A stretch of DNA of 50,926 bases. Source: Muribaculaceae bacterium (GTDB taxonomy: Bacteria; Bacillota; Clostridia; Lachnospirales; Lachnospiraceae). The DNA lies in assembly GCA_023663465.1 (NCBI GenBank), contig JAMPHJ010000006.1:1-50926 (forward strand), read 5' to 3'. Each line of letters starts with the position of its first letter. Position 1 is the stretch's first letter. Position numbers and translations under genes: made by a program. The notes below the pieces were generated by a model that saw only the letters and a list, made by a program, of their open reading frames with translations, had not been told where the DNA came from and did no database searches. Positions 42,441-50,091 of the stretch are shown here, in pieces.

Positions 42441-43884
42441 GGGAATGGTGGTACAAACTTTTATTTTTCCTAATCGTGTATGTGCTGAGAAAGAACTATA
42501 TTTCCGAACAAATGAAAAGGTATATTTTGAGAATGAACATATCCATATGTTTCCAGGTGGAAAACTGACTACGGATACCTATATGAATTTGTTTGATGCA
42601 GCTATTTGGCAGAAGTATACGGGGATGAAAAGCTGGAAGATCCTTTTTCATGCGTCTGGTTTTGGGAAAGTGAGGCTTAGGGCAGGGAATATTACAGTTG
42701 CAGAGCAAGATGTACATTGTATGGAGGCGGATGAAAAACAGATAGAATTTACATGTAATTTCAATAGCGCAGGGTTTTATTTAGATGTGGAAGCAAGAGA
42801 TAAGATGGAATTATCAGATATACAGATTATAACAAATGAGACAGAGAAAGAATTTACAAAAGTATGTATTGCACTAAATATCTGTACTTTTCATCGGCAG
42901 AAAGCTTTATATCATTCTTTGGGTGTAATCCAAAGCAGCAGATTTTTCCAGACAAATGATTCCTTATATGGAAAGTTACAGGTTTATGTGGTGGATAATG
43001 CTTCGGAAATCTCTATACCGAAAGAAGAATTTATTTCTGTTTATCATAATCCGAATACCGGGGGTTCAGGCGGATTTACAAGAGGACTTGTTGAGATTAG
43101 AAAAGAGCTGCCAGAAGCTGGAACTACGCATGTAATTTTTATGGACGATGACGTGGAATTTATTCCAGAGACGCTTTATAGACTATATGCGTTGTTATCA
43201 CTCATAAAAGAGGAATATAGGGATGAAGTAATTGCAGGGCGTATGTTTCGTATGGATGACAGGAAAGTACAGTATACGGCTGCTGAAATTTGGAATAGGG
43301 GAAATATCCGGCATCTTGGCTTTAATGCAGACATGACCCAATTAGATGCATTAAAAGAAGTAAATGATAATACGGGTGCAGAATATGGCGGCTGGTGGTT
43401 TTGCTGTTTCCCTATGAGCTTTGCAAAGAATAATAATCCTCTTCCATTTTTCCTGCACTGTGATGATGTGGAATATGGATTACGGCATGGGGGAACGCCG
43501 ATTATTTTAAATGGTATCCAGGTTTGGCACGAGACATATGAATATCGGCAGACGCCGGTTATGGCGTATTATGATTGTAGGAATAGTTTGGTGGTAAATT
43601 CCAAATATACTGACAAAAGTACAGTTGACATACAAATAAAACAGTGTATGTCAAGGATTAAGGAAGCGCATATCGAACAGAATTATATATTAGAATATTT
43701 TTTGATACAGGCATGCTGGGATTATCTTAAAGGTGAAAAATGGTTTATGCAAAAAGCTGATTCTGCTATACATATGTGTTTGATTAAAAAAGAGAAAGTA
43801 AACAGATATATTAACAATATAAGACGAAAAAGACTTGAAAGAATTATAGCATCGGATAAAAACAAAGAACTATGGGGAGCATGA
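42433..43884 (+). CDS. GlfT2-like galactofuranosyltransferase-type glycosyltransferase
   Basis: 483 residues: an N-terminal beta-rich region (to about 135), then a GT-A domain with VYHNPNTGGSGGFTRGLVEI (204-223), FMDDDVEFIPETLYRLY with the metal-binding MDDD at 237-240, GGWWFCCFPMSF (319-330), HCDDVEYGLRHGG (catalytic acid region) and VWHETYE (364-370). These blocks match mycobacterial GlfT2. The likely product is galactofuran in the surface polymer; the UDP-galactopyranose mutase gene needed to supply the donor is not in the window. It overlaps the ATPase gene by 8 bp. AT content rises from here on. Confidence 0.85.
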   Translation: MGRGMVVQTFIFPNRVCAEKELYFRTNEKVYFENEHIHMFPGGKLTTDTYMNLFDAAIWQKYTGMKSWKILFHASGFGKVRLRAGNITVAEQDVHCMEADEKQIEFTCNFNSAGFYLDVEARDKMELSDIQIITNETEKEFTKVCIALNICTFHRQKALYHSLGVIQSSRFFQTNDSLYGKLQVYVVDNASEISIPKEEFISVYHNPNTGGSGGFTRGLVEIRKELPEAGTTHVIFMDDDVEFIPETLYRLYALLSLIKEEYRDEVIAGRMFRMDDRKVQYTAAEIWNRGNIRHLGFNADMTQLDALKEVNDNTGAEYGGWWFCCFPMSFAKNNNPLPFFLHCDDVEYGLRHGGTPIILNGIQVWHETYEYRQTPVMAYYDCRNSLVVNSKYTDKSTVDIQIKQCMSRIKEAHIEQNYILEYFLIQACWDYLKGEKWFMQKADSAIHMCLIKKEKVNRYINNIRRKRLERIIASDKNKELWGA

Positions 43885-43885
43885 T

Positions 43886-45703
43886 ATGTATAAGTTACAA
43901 AATATACTGATAAATGGTTTTATTGAAATAGACGGTACCAGACAAATGTACTATAGGGGGTCTGATACTATTTATAGTGGACTTAATGAAGCGAGCATTT
44001 TATATAAAAATAATTGGTTTGAATTTTTTACATATTTTAATTCGTTATCGGTAGAAAAATGGAAGAAATATACATATGCAGAAAAATTTTATCTGGTATT
44101 GGAAGCAGAAGGAAAGTTTACAATAGATTTATTTGGTCATTATGGTAAAAAAACATCTGATATTAAGAAAGAATGGCTTGGAAGTTATGCATATGATCTG
44201 CAGGAAAGGACACAAATTATATTACCGTATCCCATTGGAATGCAGAGTACAGTGGTTGCTTTTCAAATAAATTCCAATAAGAAGACTTTTATCTATGATG
44301 CTTATTATGCTGCAGATATAAATAAAGATGAAATTGATAATCCTTATATAGCATTGGTAACGACTACCTTCAAAAAGGAGTCATATGTCAACCGAAATAT
44401 TGCTTTATTGAAAGAACAGATATTTTCTGATACCGAGTATGCGAATGCATTTTGTTGGAACATTATAGATAATGGACAAACGCTCACGGAGCAGACAAGT
44501 TATGAAGAAAGTATAAGGATTTTCCATAATAAGAATGTCGGAGGAGCAGGAGGATTTGCAAGGGGAATGATAGAATCTCTTAGGCAGCCCAAAATGCCTA
44601 CGCATATTCTTTTAATGGACGATGATGTAAATGTTTTTCCTGAAAGCTTTAAACGAATATACAAGTTGCTTAGTATTTTGAAACCGGAATATAGCGATTA
44701 TTTTGTAAGCGGAGCTATGCTTAATATGGATGTTGCCAATATTCAGCATGAGAATACAGGCATTTTAGTAGAAGCGGGATATTGTAAACCTATTAACTCT
44801 GGATTAGACATGAATCTGTGGGATAGTGTGGTTTGTAATGAAGTAATTAATGACGGAGTAAAGTATCAGTATGCAGCGTGGTGGTTTTGCTGTATTCCCA
44901 CCAGCATTGCCGGACTGGATAATCTTCCGGTTCCGGTATTTGTCAGGGAGGATGATGTGGAATATTCCATCAGGAACAAGGCGAGATTTATTACGATGAA
45001 TGGTATCTGTATCTGGCATGAAGGATTTGAGAATAAGTTTAGTGCAGCATTGGAGTTTTATCAGGTTAGACGAAATGAGTTGATTGCTCAGGCATTGAAT
45101 ACACATATAAAGGATGTGGACTTTATTGGACATATAAAACAGATTTTCTGGGAGGAAATATATAAATATAATTATAAGGGCGCTTCATTCTTACTTGATG
45201 CGGTGGAAGATTTCTTAAAAGGACCAGACTATATCATGTCGCTTGACGGCGAGCAATGTATAAAGGATAAAATGGCAAAAGATAATAAGTTGGCAGACAT
45301 TGAAGAAAAGGTAGAAAAATATATCAAAACAGAGACGCTATATCAATATGACATTATAGGAGGAGTACGTCTGTTTTTGTATAATCATACATGCAACGGG
45401 CAGAAAAGGATACTTGAAATTTTTTCGGGGAAAGGTACGGGGGTGATTCCGTATGGATGGGGATATGATAAAGGTAAATTAGCAGGGAATAAAATTATTT
45501 ACGCAGTCGATTTGCAGAATCAAAAATATGCTACGTTCATTCGTTCAAGGAAAAAGTTCAAAGAGCTGACCCAGCGTTATCAAAGGCTGATGCAGAGGTT
45601 TGAACAGGAAAAGGATGAAATAAGTTCGCAATATGCCGAGTACTCTGGAAAAATGACGAATGTAGCATTTTGGAATGAATATTTGAAAGTCAGAATGGGA
45701 TAA
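43886..45703 (+). CDS. Second GlfT2-like glycosyltransferase
   Basis: 605 residues. Same blocks as its neighbour: HNKNVGGAGGFARGMIE (214-230), LLMDDDVNVFPESF (MDDD 244-247), AAWWFCCIPTS (330-340), VREDDVEYSIRNKA (353-366) and IWHEGFENKF (376-385). A longer C-terminus contains GVIPYGWGYDKGKLAGNKI and a coiled-coil segment. With the first enzyme this looks like an initiator/polymerase pair or an alternating-linkage pair, as with GlfT1 and GlfT2, but division of labour is inferred. ATG 43886 is 6 nt after GGGGAG and immediately follows the previous stop. Confidence 0.85.
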   Translation: MYKLQNILINGFIEIDGTRQMYYRGSDTIYSGLNEASILYKNNWFEFFTYFNSLSVEKWKKYTYAEKFYLVLEAEGKFTIDLFGHYGKKTSDIKKEWLGSYAYDLQERTQIILPYPIGMQSTVVAFQINSNKKTFIYDAYYAADINKDEIDNPYIALVTTTFKKESYVNRNIALLKEQIFSDTEYANAFCWNIIDNGQTLTEQTSYEESIRIFHNKNVGGAGGFARGMIESLRQPKMPTHILLMDDDVNVFPESFKRIYKLLSILKPEYSDYFVSGAMLNMDVANIQHENTGILVEAGYCKPINSGLDMNLWDSVVCNEVINDGVKYQYAAWWFCCIPTSIAGLDNLPVPVFVREDDVEYSIRNKARFITMNGICIWHEGFENKFSAALEFYQVRRNELIAQALNTHIKDVDFIGHIKQIFWEEIYKYNYKGASFLLDAVEDFLKGPDYIMSLDGEQCIKDKMAKDNKLADIEEKVEKYIKTETLYQYDIIGGVRLFLYNHTCNGQKRILEIFSGKGTGVIPYGWGYDKGKLAGNKIIYAVDLQNQKYATFIRSRKKFKELTQRYQRLMQRFEQEKDEISSQYAEYSGKMTNVAFWNEYLKVRMG

Positions 45704-45723
45704 AAGCCAGAGGGGGGATATAT

Positions 45724-47451
45724 ATGCTAAATATTAATAAGGATAACAATTTTTTATTATTTCTGGAACATTTAAAATTGCTTAAAGAAAAATTAGTATT
45801 TATAGCGGCTAAGGATACGATTGGATTCAAAATCTCTGATGAGCAATATGAATTGTTGAATAGTCTTGGACTGAATAAACTGAATGAAAACAGAAGAGAG
45901 ATAGGTCATTGGAAAGGTTATATATCTGTTATTGACGATGGGAATGTCATTTACGAAGAGATTTCAAGCGTTCATGAAGACATGATATTCAATCAATCTT
46001 TATATGGGTATGATATATCCATATACAGTTCGCCATTATGTCAGGCGAATTGTTGTTCAATGATGATTAATGGAAAGGAATATGCGGTAAATCAAAGGGG
46101 ACTGAACTTTGCGGTGCTTGATAAAAATTCGGGAAGGATAGAGGAATCGGTCGCATTTGACACTCATGCAGACAATATTCCCTGCCATCGGGACGAAGAA
46201 AAAAGAAGCATACGGATTGATGCAAAGAAACGAAATAAAAACGAAATATTCCTGAATAACCTAAATGAGGTGCGGCGTAACTTAAATATAAAAACAATTT
46301 TAGGTAGTAGTTATGATGCGTTAATCACACAATATATAAGTCGAATAAAGATAAGATTTTTTTACTGGGGATCATATGTGTTATGGCTTGGACTGCGTAC
46401 AGTGGCAGAAGAATTTGCCAAAGATAGCAGGTTTGATGTGTTGGTAGTTATAAATAATATTTTTATGTATGAGAAAAAAGTGCAAGTGCTTCAAGAGAGT
46501 AATGTAAATTATATTATTGATTTCAAATATAAAATCAACGATGATCGCCCGGATATTGTAGTTTATAATATGCTAGGTTGGTATAGAGGAATCCAAAGTC
46601 AAAGTCAATGGAAACCTAAATTAAAGATACATATTTCGCCTGAAATAATAAATGGCATATTTTCCAGTAATAGACAGTCAGATTATTTAGATAACTTAGA
46701 TAAAAATGATGAGCAGAGGGATTTTTGTATTGTTGAAAAAAATATTTATAATGCATGTGTCCGGAAAGAGGGTAGTAATATACTGCCAATGGGAAATCCC
46801 AAAATAGACATCATCGTTCCGCAAAAAAACAATAAAAAAGAACTGCCTGAGGATTGGAAGAAGCTTAATGGGAAAAAAATTATATTATGGGCATTTGACC
46901 ATAATTGGAATACTGTAAGTTGTACATTTGATCTTTACATAAAGGCTATGTTTGGATTGTTTGCAAGGATAGATGAGGGACTTATTATCAGACCTCATGC
47001 AAATTATTTACAGGAATTGATAAAAAATCATTTGATGGAAGAAAATGATTTGAATTTGTTAAGGCTGTTCTGCAAAAAGTCAAAAAACATTGTCTGGGAT
47101 GAAACATTGGATTATAGTTACGCATACTCGATTGCGGATGCAGTTATAACAGATATAAATTGTGGGATTTCGATTTCGGCGCTCCCGTTGGATATACCGG
47201 TTGCAGTGTTGGAAAGATACGATGGAAATCATTGCGAACCGTTGTATCCGGAAGTATATCAGTCGTTGTACAAAATACGTTCTCTGGAAGATTTAGAAAA
47301 GTTTACAGATATGGTAGCGAAGGAAGAACATCCTATGAAACAACAACAAAATGACATCAGAGATAAATATATTGCGAATGTGGATGGAAAAAATGGTCAG
47401 CGCATAAAGGACTTTATTGTAAAAAGTTATTTTGATAAAATAGAAAGGTAA
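45724..47451 (+). CDS. CDP-glycerol glycerophosphotransferase-like protein
   Basis: 575 residues. The C-terminal half has the GT-B signature of the TagB/TagF group: ILWAFDHNWNT, GLIIRPHANYLQELI, VITDINCGISISALPLDIPVAVL (counterpart of the usual TDYSS motif) and a final REL-like helix. N-terminal ~190 residues are unrecognised. It may add glycerol-phosphate or another polyol-phosphate to the polymer. No tagD-type CDP-glycerol gene is adjacent, and the active-site motifs differ from TagF, so another donor is possible. GGGGG precedes the ATG. Confidence 0.65.
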   Translation: MLNINKDNNFLLFLEHLKLLKEKLVFIAAKDTIGFKISDEQYELLNSLGLNKLNENRREIGHWKGYISVIDDGNVIYEEISSVHEDMIFNQSLYGYDISIYSSPLCQANCCSMMINGKEYAVNQRGLNFAVLDKNSGRIEESVAFDTHADNIPCHRDEEKRSIRIDAKKRNKNEIFLNNLNEVRRNLNIKTILGSSYDALITQYISRIKIRFFYWGSYVLWLGLRTVAEEFAKDSRFDVLVVINNIFMYEKKVQVLQESNVNYIIDFKYKINDDRPDIVVYNMLGWYRGIQSQSQWKPKLKIHISPEIINGIFSSNRQSDYLDNLDKNDEQRDFCIVEKNIYNACVRKEGSNILPMGNPKIDIIVPQKNNKKELPEDWKKLNGKKIILWAFDHNWNTVSCTFDLYIKAMFGLFARIDEGLIIRPHANYLQELIKNHLMEENDLNLLRLFCKKSKNIVWDETLDYSYAYSIADAVITDINCGISISALPLDIPVAVLERYDGNHCEPLYPEVYQSLYKIRSLEDLEKFTDMVAKEEHPMKQQQNDIRDKYIANVDGKNGQRIKDFIVKSYFDKIER

Positions 47452-47459
47452 TTACTAAT

Positions 47460-48617
47460 ATGAACAAAGGAATACTTTACTGGCTGACGGGATTGTCGGG
47501 AGCAGGCAAAACAACTATCGGGAACAGATTATATTATAGTATGAAGTCTCAAAAACAAAATACAGTAATCCTTGATGGTGATATCTTAAAGAAAATAGCA
47601 GGAAAAGATTTAGGATATAACAGAGAAGAACGGCTAGAAAGGGCATATAGATATTGCTCGTTATGTAAACTATTAACAGATCAGGGAATTAACGTAATTA
47701 TATGTACTATAGCGATGTTTGATGAAATAAGAGAATGGAATCGGGATAATATTGAAAACTATGTAGAAGTATTTGTCGATGTTGAAATGGAAGTACTGAA
47801 ACTTAGAAATCGAAAAGGGCTGTATTCTAGAGTAAATGGAAACATAGCTGGTGTAGATGTGGAAATTGAGTATCCTAAAAATCCGGATATTGTTATAAAA
47901 AATAATGTAAGCCAGTCTTTAGAAGAAAATGTCCAAAGAATTTTGAAATATGAAGTTGTTCCAAGGAAACGGTGGAACAGGGATGAAGATTATTGGAATA
48001 ATTATTATTCTAATAGAGGGGCTGATTCTGAATCAAAGAGTACGCCCAGTTTGTTTGCTTGTGCTATGCTGCAAAAGTACATGAAAAGCGGAGAATATTT
48101 AGTTGAATTTGGGTGTGGTAATGGTCGGGATAGCTTGTATTTTGCAAAAAATGGACTTAATGTTACAGGAATAGATGCATCACAAATTGCAATAAAAAAA
48201 CTGCAGGAAGAAATTTTGTTGGATAATTGTCTTTTTATATGCGATGATTTTGTGAGTGCAGAAGCAATTTATCAGATTCAATATGATTATTGTTATAGCA
48301 GATTTACGCTTCATGCCATTAATGAGCAGCAGGAGACTCAGATTTTAAAGAAAGCGTATGATATGCTCAAAGAAAAGGGGTATCTTTTCATAGAGGCGCG
48401 CTCTGTAAATGACAAAAAATGTGGTGCAGGATTGAAAGTCGAAAGAAATGCATTTATCAGCGACGGGCATTATAGACGTTTCATTGTATTGTCGGAATTG
48501 GTATCAAAATTGGAAAATATAGGTTTTGTTATAATTGAAAGTGCAGAAAGTGATAAATTTGCTCCATCAAGTGGAGATAACGCTGTATGTGTACGGATTG
48601 AAGCACAGAAGATTTAG
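47460..48617 (+). CDS. APS-kinase-like domain fused to SAM methyltransferase
   Basis: 385 residues. N-terminal ~165: kinase of the CysC fold with P-loop GLSGAGKTT (11-19), VILDGD (36-41), VEVFVDVEMEVLKLRN and RKGLYSRVNGNIAGVDVE. The arginine of the usual DGDNVRHG APS site is replaced (DGDILKKIAG), so sulfate activation is doubtful. C-terminal ~175-385: class I methyltransferase with LVEFGCGNGRDSLYFAK (214-230) and GIDASQIAIKK. In Campylobacter an APS-kinase-like protein (Cj1415) phosphorylates CDP-phosphoramidate for O-methyl phosphoramidate capsule decoration, so a nucleotide-linked modifier that is phosphorylated and methylated is one hypothesis. Partner genes are not visible here. Confidence 0.75.
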   Translation: MNKGILYWLTGLSGAGKTTIGNRLYYSMKSQKQNTVILDGDILKKIAGKDLGYNREERLERAYRYCSLCKLLTDQGINVIICTIAMFDEIREWNRDNIENYVEVFVDVEMEVLKLRNRKGLYSRVNGNIAGVDVEIEYPKNPDIVIKNNVSQSLEENVQRILKYEVVPRKRWNRDEDYWNNYYSNRGADSESKSTPSLFACAMLQKYMKSGEYLVEFGCGNGRDSLYFAKNGLNVTGIDASQIAIKKLQEEILLDNCLFICDDFVSAEAIYQIQYDYCYSRFTLHAINEQQETQILKKAYDMLKEKGYLFIEARSVNDKKCGAGLKVERNAFISDGHYRRFIVLSELVSKLENIGFVIIESAESDKFAPSSGDNAVCVRIEAQKI

Positions 48618-48757
48618 AAAACACATTTATTGTAGCATTGTTAATATTCAGAAGATAAGAGATGAACATAGAAGATTATGTCATTATGGAAATATGCTTG
48701 GTTACTATGAAATTATTGATGAGCAAAAGCCATGAATATGTATAAGGAGATATAACT

Positions 48758-49357
48758 ATGAGGGATTCAGAAGCGGCAATTATCAAAAAAATTAAGAATA
48801 ATCTGGCGGGAAGGAAAATTGCGCTTAGATGGAAAGATGAATCATTTGAAAAGATCATGTCAGAAGAAGGTTTGTCGGCGTCTGTTTATATATCTGATGC
48901 TCCTGGGAGAATAGATAATGTACATACATTTCCGTCAAGCTTCCTTAATGGCAAGCGAAATGAGTATTATCAGATTATTTCACCGGAATTGCATCAGAGT
49001 GTTCATGAGAATGAAAAATATTCCCACTATGGCTATTTAGATGAAAGAGAAATTCTTTGGATGTATCATCTGCCTTTTACACCCGAACAGGCTGAAAAAT
49101 ATGATAATAAGTTTCAAAGTGAGTCAGACATAAATGTAATGTTTACAGGTTGGAGCGCCAGCGTTAGTATTGGGAAAAATGTAAAATTTCCTAAAAATAA
49201 GAGCCTTGTAGTTCATAGTGATAGCAATGTGCAGATAGGAGACAGCGTTAATCTTAATGGGTGTGATATAACACTTTCCAACGGAAGTAAGATTAAAATA
49301 GGGAATAAATGTTCCTTGGGGGGGCGAAGATATTTCTTAATGTTGACGGAAAATTAG
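48758..49357 (+). CDS. N-terminal part of a frame-disrupted hexapeptide-repeat acyltransferase
   Basis: 199 residues as read: an N-terminal region of ~125 residues and the first coils of a left-handed beta helix (IGKNVKFPKNKSLVVHSDSN, VQIGDSVNLNGCDITLSNGS, KIKIGNKCSLGG). It then runs through a seven-G tract into an unrelated tail (RRYFLMLTEN) and stops. One extra G (eight) or two fewer (five) would join it directly to the downstream ORF. AAGGAG lies 8 nt before the ATG. The intact ~345-residue protein would be an O-acetyl or other acyltransferase decorating the surface polymer. Confidence 0.75.
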   Translation: MRDSEAAIIKKIKNNLAGRKIALRWKDESFEKIMSEEGLSASVYISDAPGRIDNVHTFPSSFLNGKRNEYYQIISPELHQSVHENEKYSHYGYLDEREILWMYHLPFTPEQAEKYDNKFQSESDINVMFTGWSASVSIGKNVKFPKNKSLVVHSDSNVQIGDSVNLNGCDITLSNGSKIKIGNKCSLGGRRYFLMLTEN

Positions 49358-49800
49358 ATATAGGAGAAGGAAGTACATTTGGTTCCGGTCGTGTAGCAAG
49401 TGGCAGGAATCAAAGCATCATTATTGGCAGGGATTGTATGTTTTCATGGGATACTGTGCTGCTTGCACAAGATGGGCATTTGATTTTTGATTTGGATACA
49501 GGTGCATGTACTAACAATACTACCGGAGAAAGAAAAGACAGTATTGTGATAGGCGACCATGTATGGGTGGGCGGTGAAGCGGCAATATTACCTCATTCAT
49601 TTATAGGAACAGGCAGCATATGTGCGTATCGTGCAGTTATTAAAGGTATGTTTCCTAATAATTGCATTATCGGAGGAATACCAGCTAGGATATTGAAGAA
49701 AAACGTCGCATGGATGAGGGACAATATTTGCCTTGATGAAGATATGATATACAGATTACCAGAAGAGTATAGAAAATTAACGGAAAATAGTGAACAATAA
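49309..49800 (+). CDS. C-terminal part of the frame-disrupted acyltransferase
   Basis: 163 residues in the +1 frame relative to the preceding ORF; it carries the rest of the beta helix (KLDIGEGSTFGSG, IIIGRDCMFSWDT) and the conserved acyltransferase end: IVIGDHVWVGGEAAILP, IGTGSICAYRAVI and NCIIGGIPARILKKNVAWM. The active-site histidine is that of GDHVW. The ATG at 49309 lies within the N-terminal ORF, with GGGAA just upstream, so separate translation cannot be excluded, but the split through a helix coil argues for one protein. Overlap between the two ORFs is 49 bp. Confidence 0.75.
   Translation: MFLGGAKIFLNVDGKLDIGEGSTFGSGRVASGRNQSIIIGRDCMFSWDTVLLAQDGHLIFDLDTGACTNNTTGERKDSIVIGDHVWVGGEAAILPHSFIGTGSICAYRAVIKGMFPNNCIIGGIPARILKKNVAWMRDNICLDEDMIYRLPEEYRKLTENSEQ
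49318..49324 (+). repeat. Seven-G homopolymer at the acyltransferase frame break
   Basis: TT then G7 then CGAAG. The upstream ORF ends 33 bp later in this frame, while the continuing beta-helix sequence is in another frame. The tract sits exactly where the two coding frames cross. Confidence 0.85.
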
Positions 49801-49844
49801 ATCAGATAATTATTGAAAAATGTTGTTGGAATATAAATTTTTAT

Positions 49845-49873
49845 TTGCCATATCCGTTATTTCATGCTATCAT
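49845..49873 (+). promoter_or_regulatory. Promoter ahead of the nuclease-gene leader
   Basis: TTGCCA (49845-49850) and TATCAT (49868-49873), spacer 17 bp. The predicted leader is about 210 nt, unusually long for this window. Confidence 0.7.
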
Positions 49874-49902
49874 AAACTTAAAAGCATACTTTCTTTTCTA
49901 TC

Positions 49903-50085
49903 ACGGTCAAAGCAACCGTAGCTGCCAAACATAAAGGCAGTTTCATATCAGTGGTTTTGTGGCACAAATCCACTGTCATGCGCAAATTCAATTCGCAATT
50001 CAAAGAAATTCATGCTTTCAATCACTCATTACAAAGCAGGAGTTTCTTAAAGAAAAGCGGACTCCTGTGACAACTGCATAGGAGG
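49903..50085 (+). promoter_or_regulatory. Structured leader with alternative hairpins controlling the ribosome binding site
   Basis: Three hairpins in series: ACGGT/ACCGT (49903-49919), CTGCC/GGCAG (49922-49940) and a long CAGTGG/CCACTG stem (49949-49975). Then CAGGAGT (50037-50043) can pair with ACTCCTG (50061-50067). Alternatively CTCCTGTG (50062-50069) pairs with CATAGGAG (50077-50084), which buries the AGGAGG of the next gene. The two folds share CTCCTG and exclude one another, as in a translational riboswitch or thermosensor. The class of the upstream part is not recognised. It fills the gap 49801-50091. Confidence 0.55.
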
Positions 50086-50091
50086 AACAGG

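Noticed and set aside
49921-49980. Resemblance of the AAATCCACTGT stretch to a cobalamin riboswitch
   Set aside because: Only a short match; the conserved cobalamin core and box are absent.
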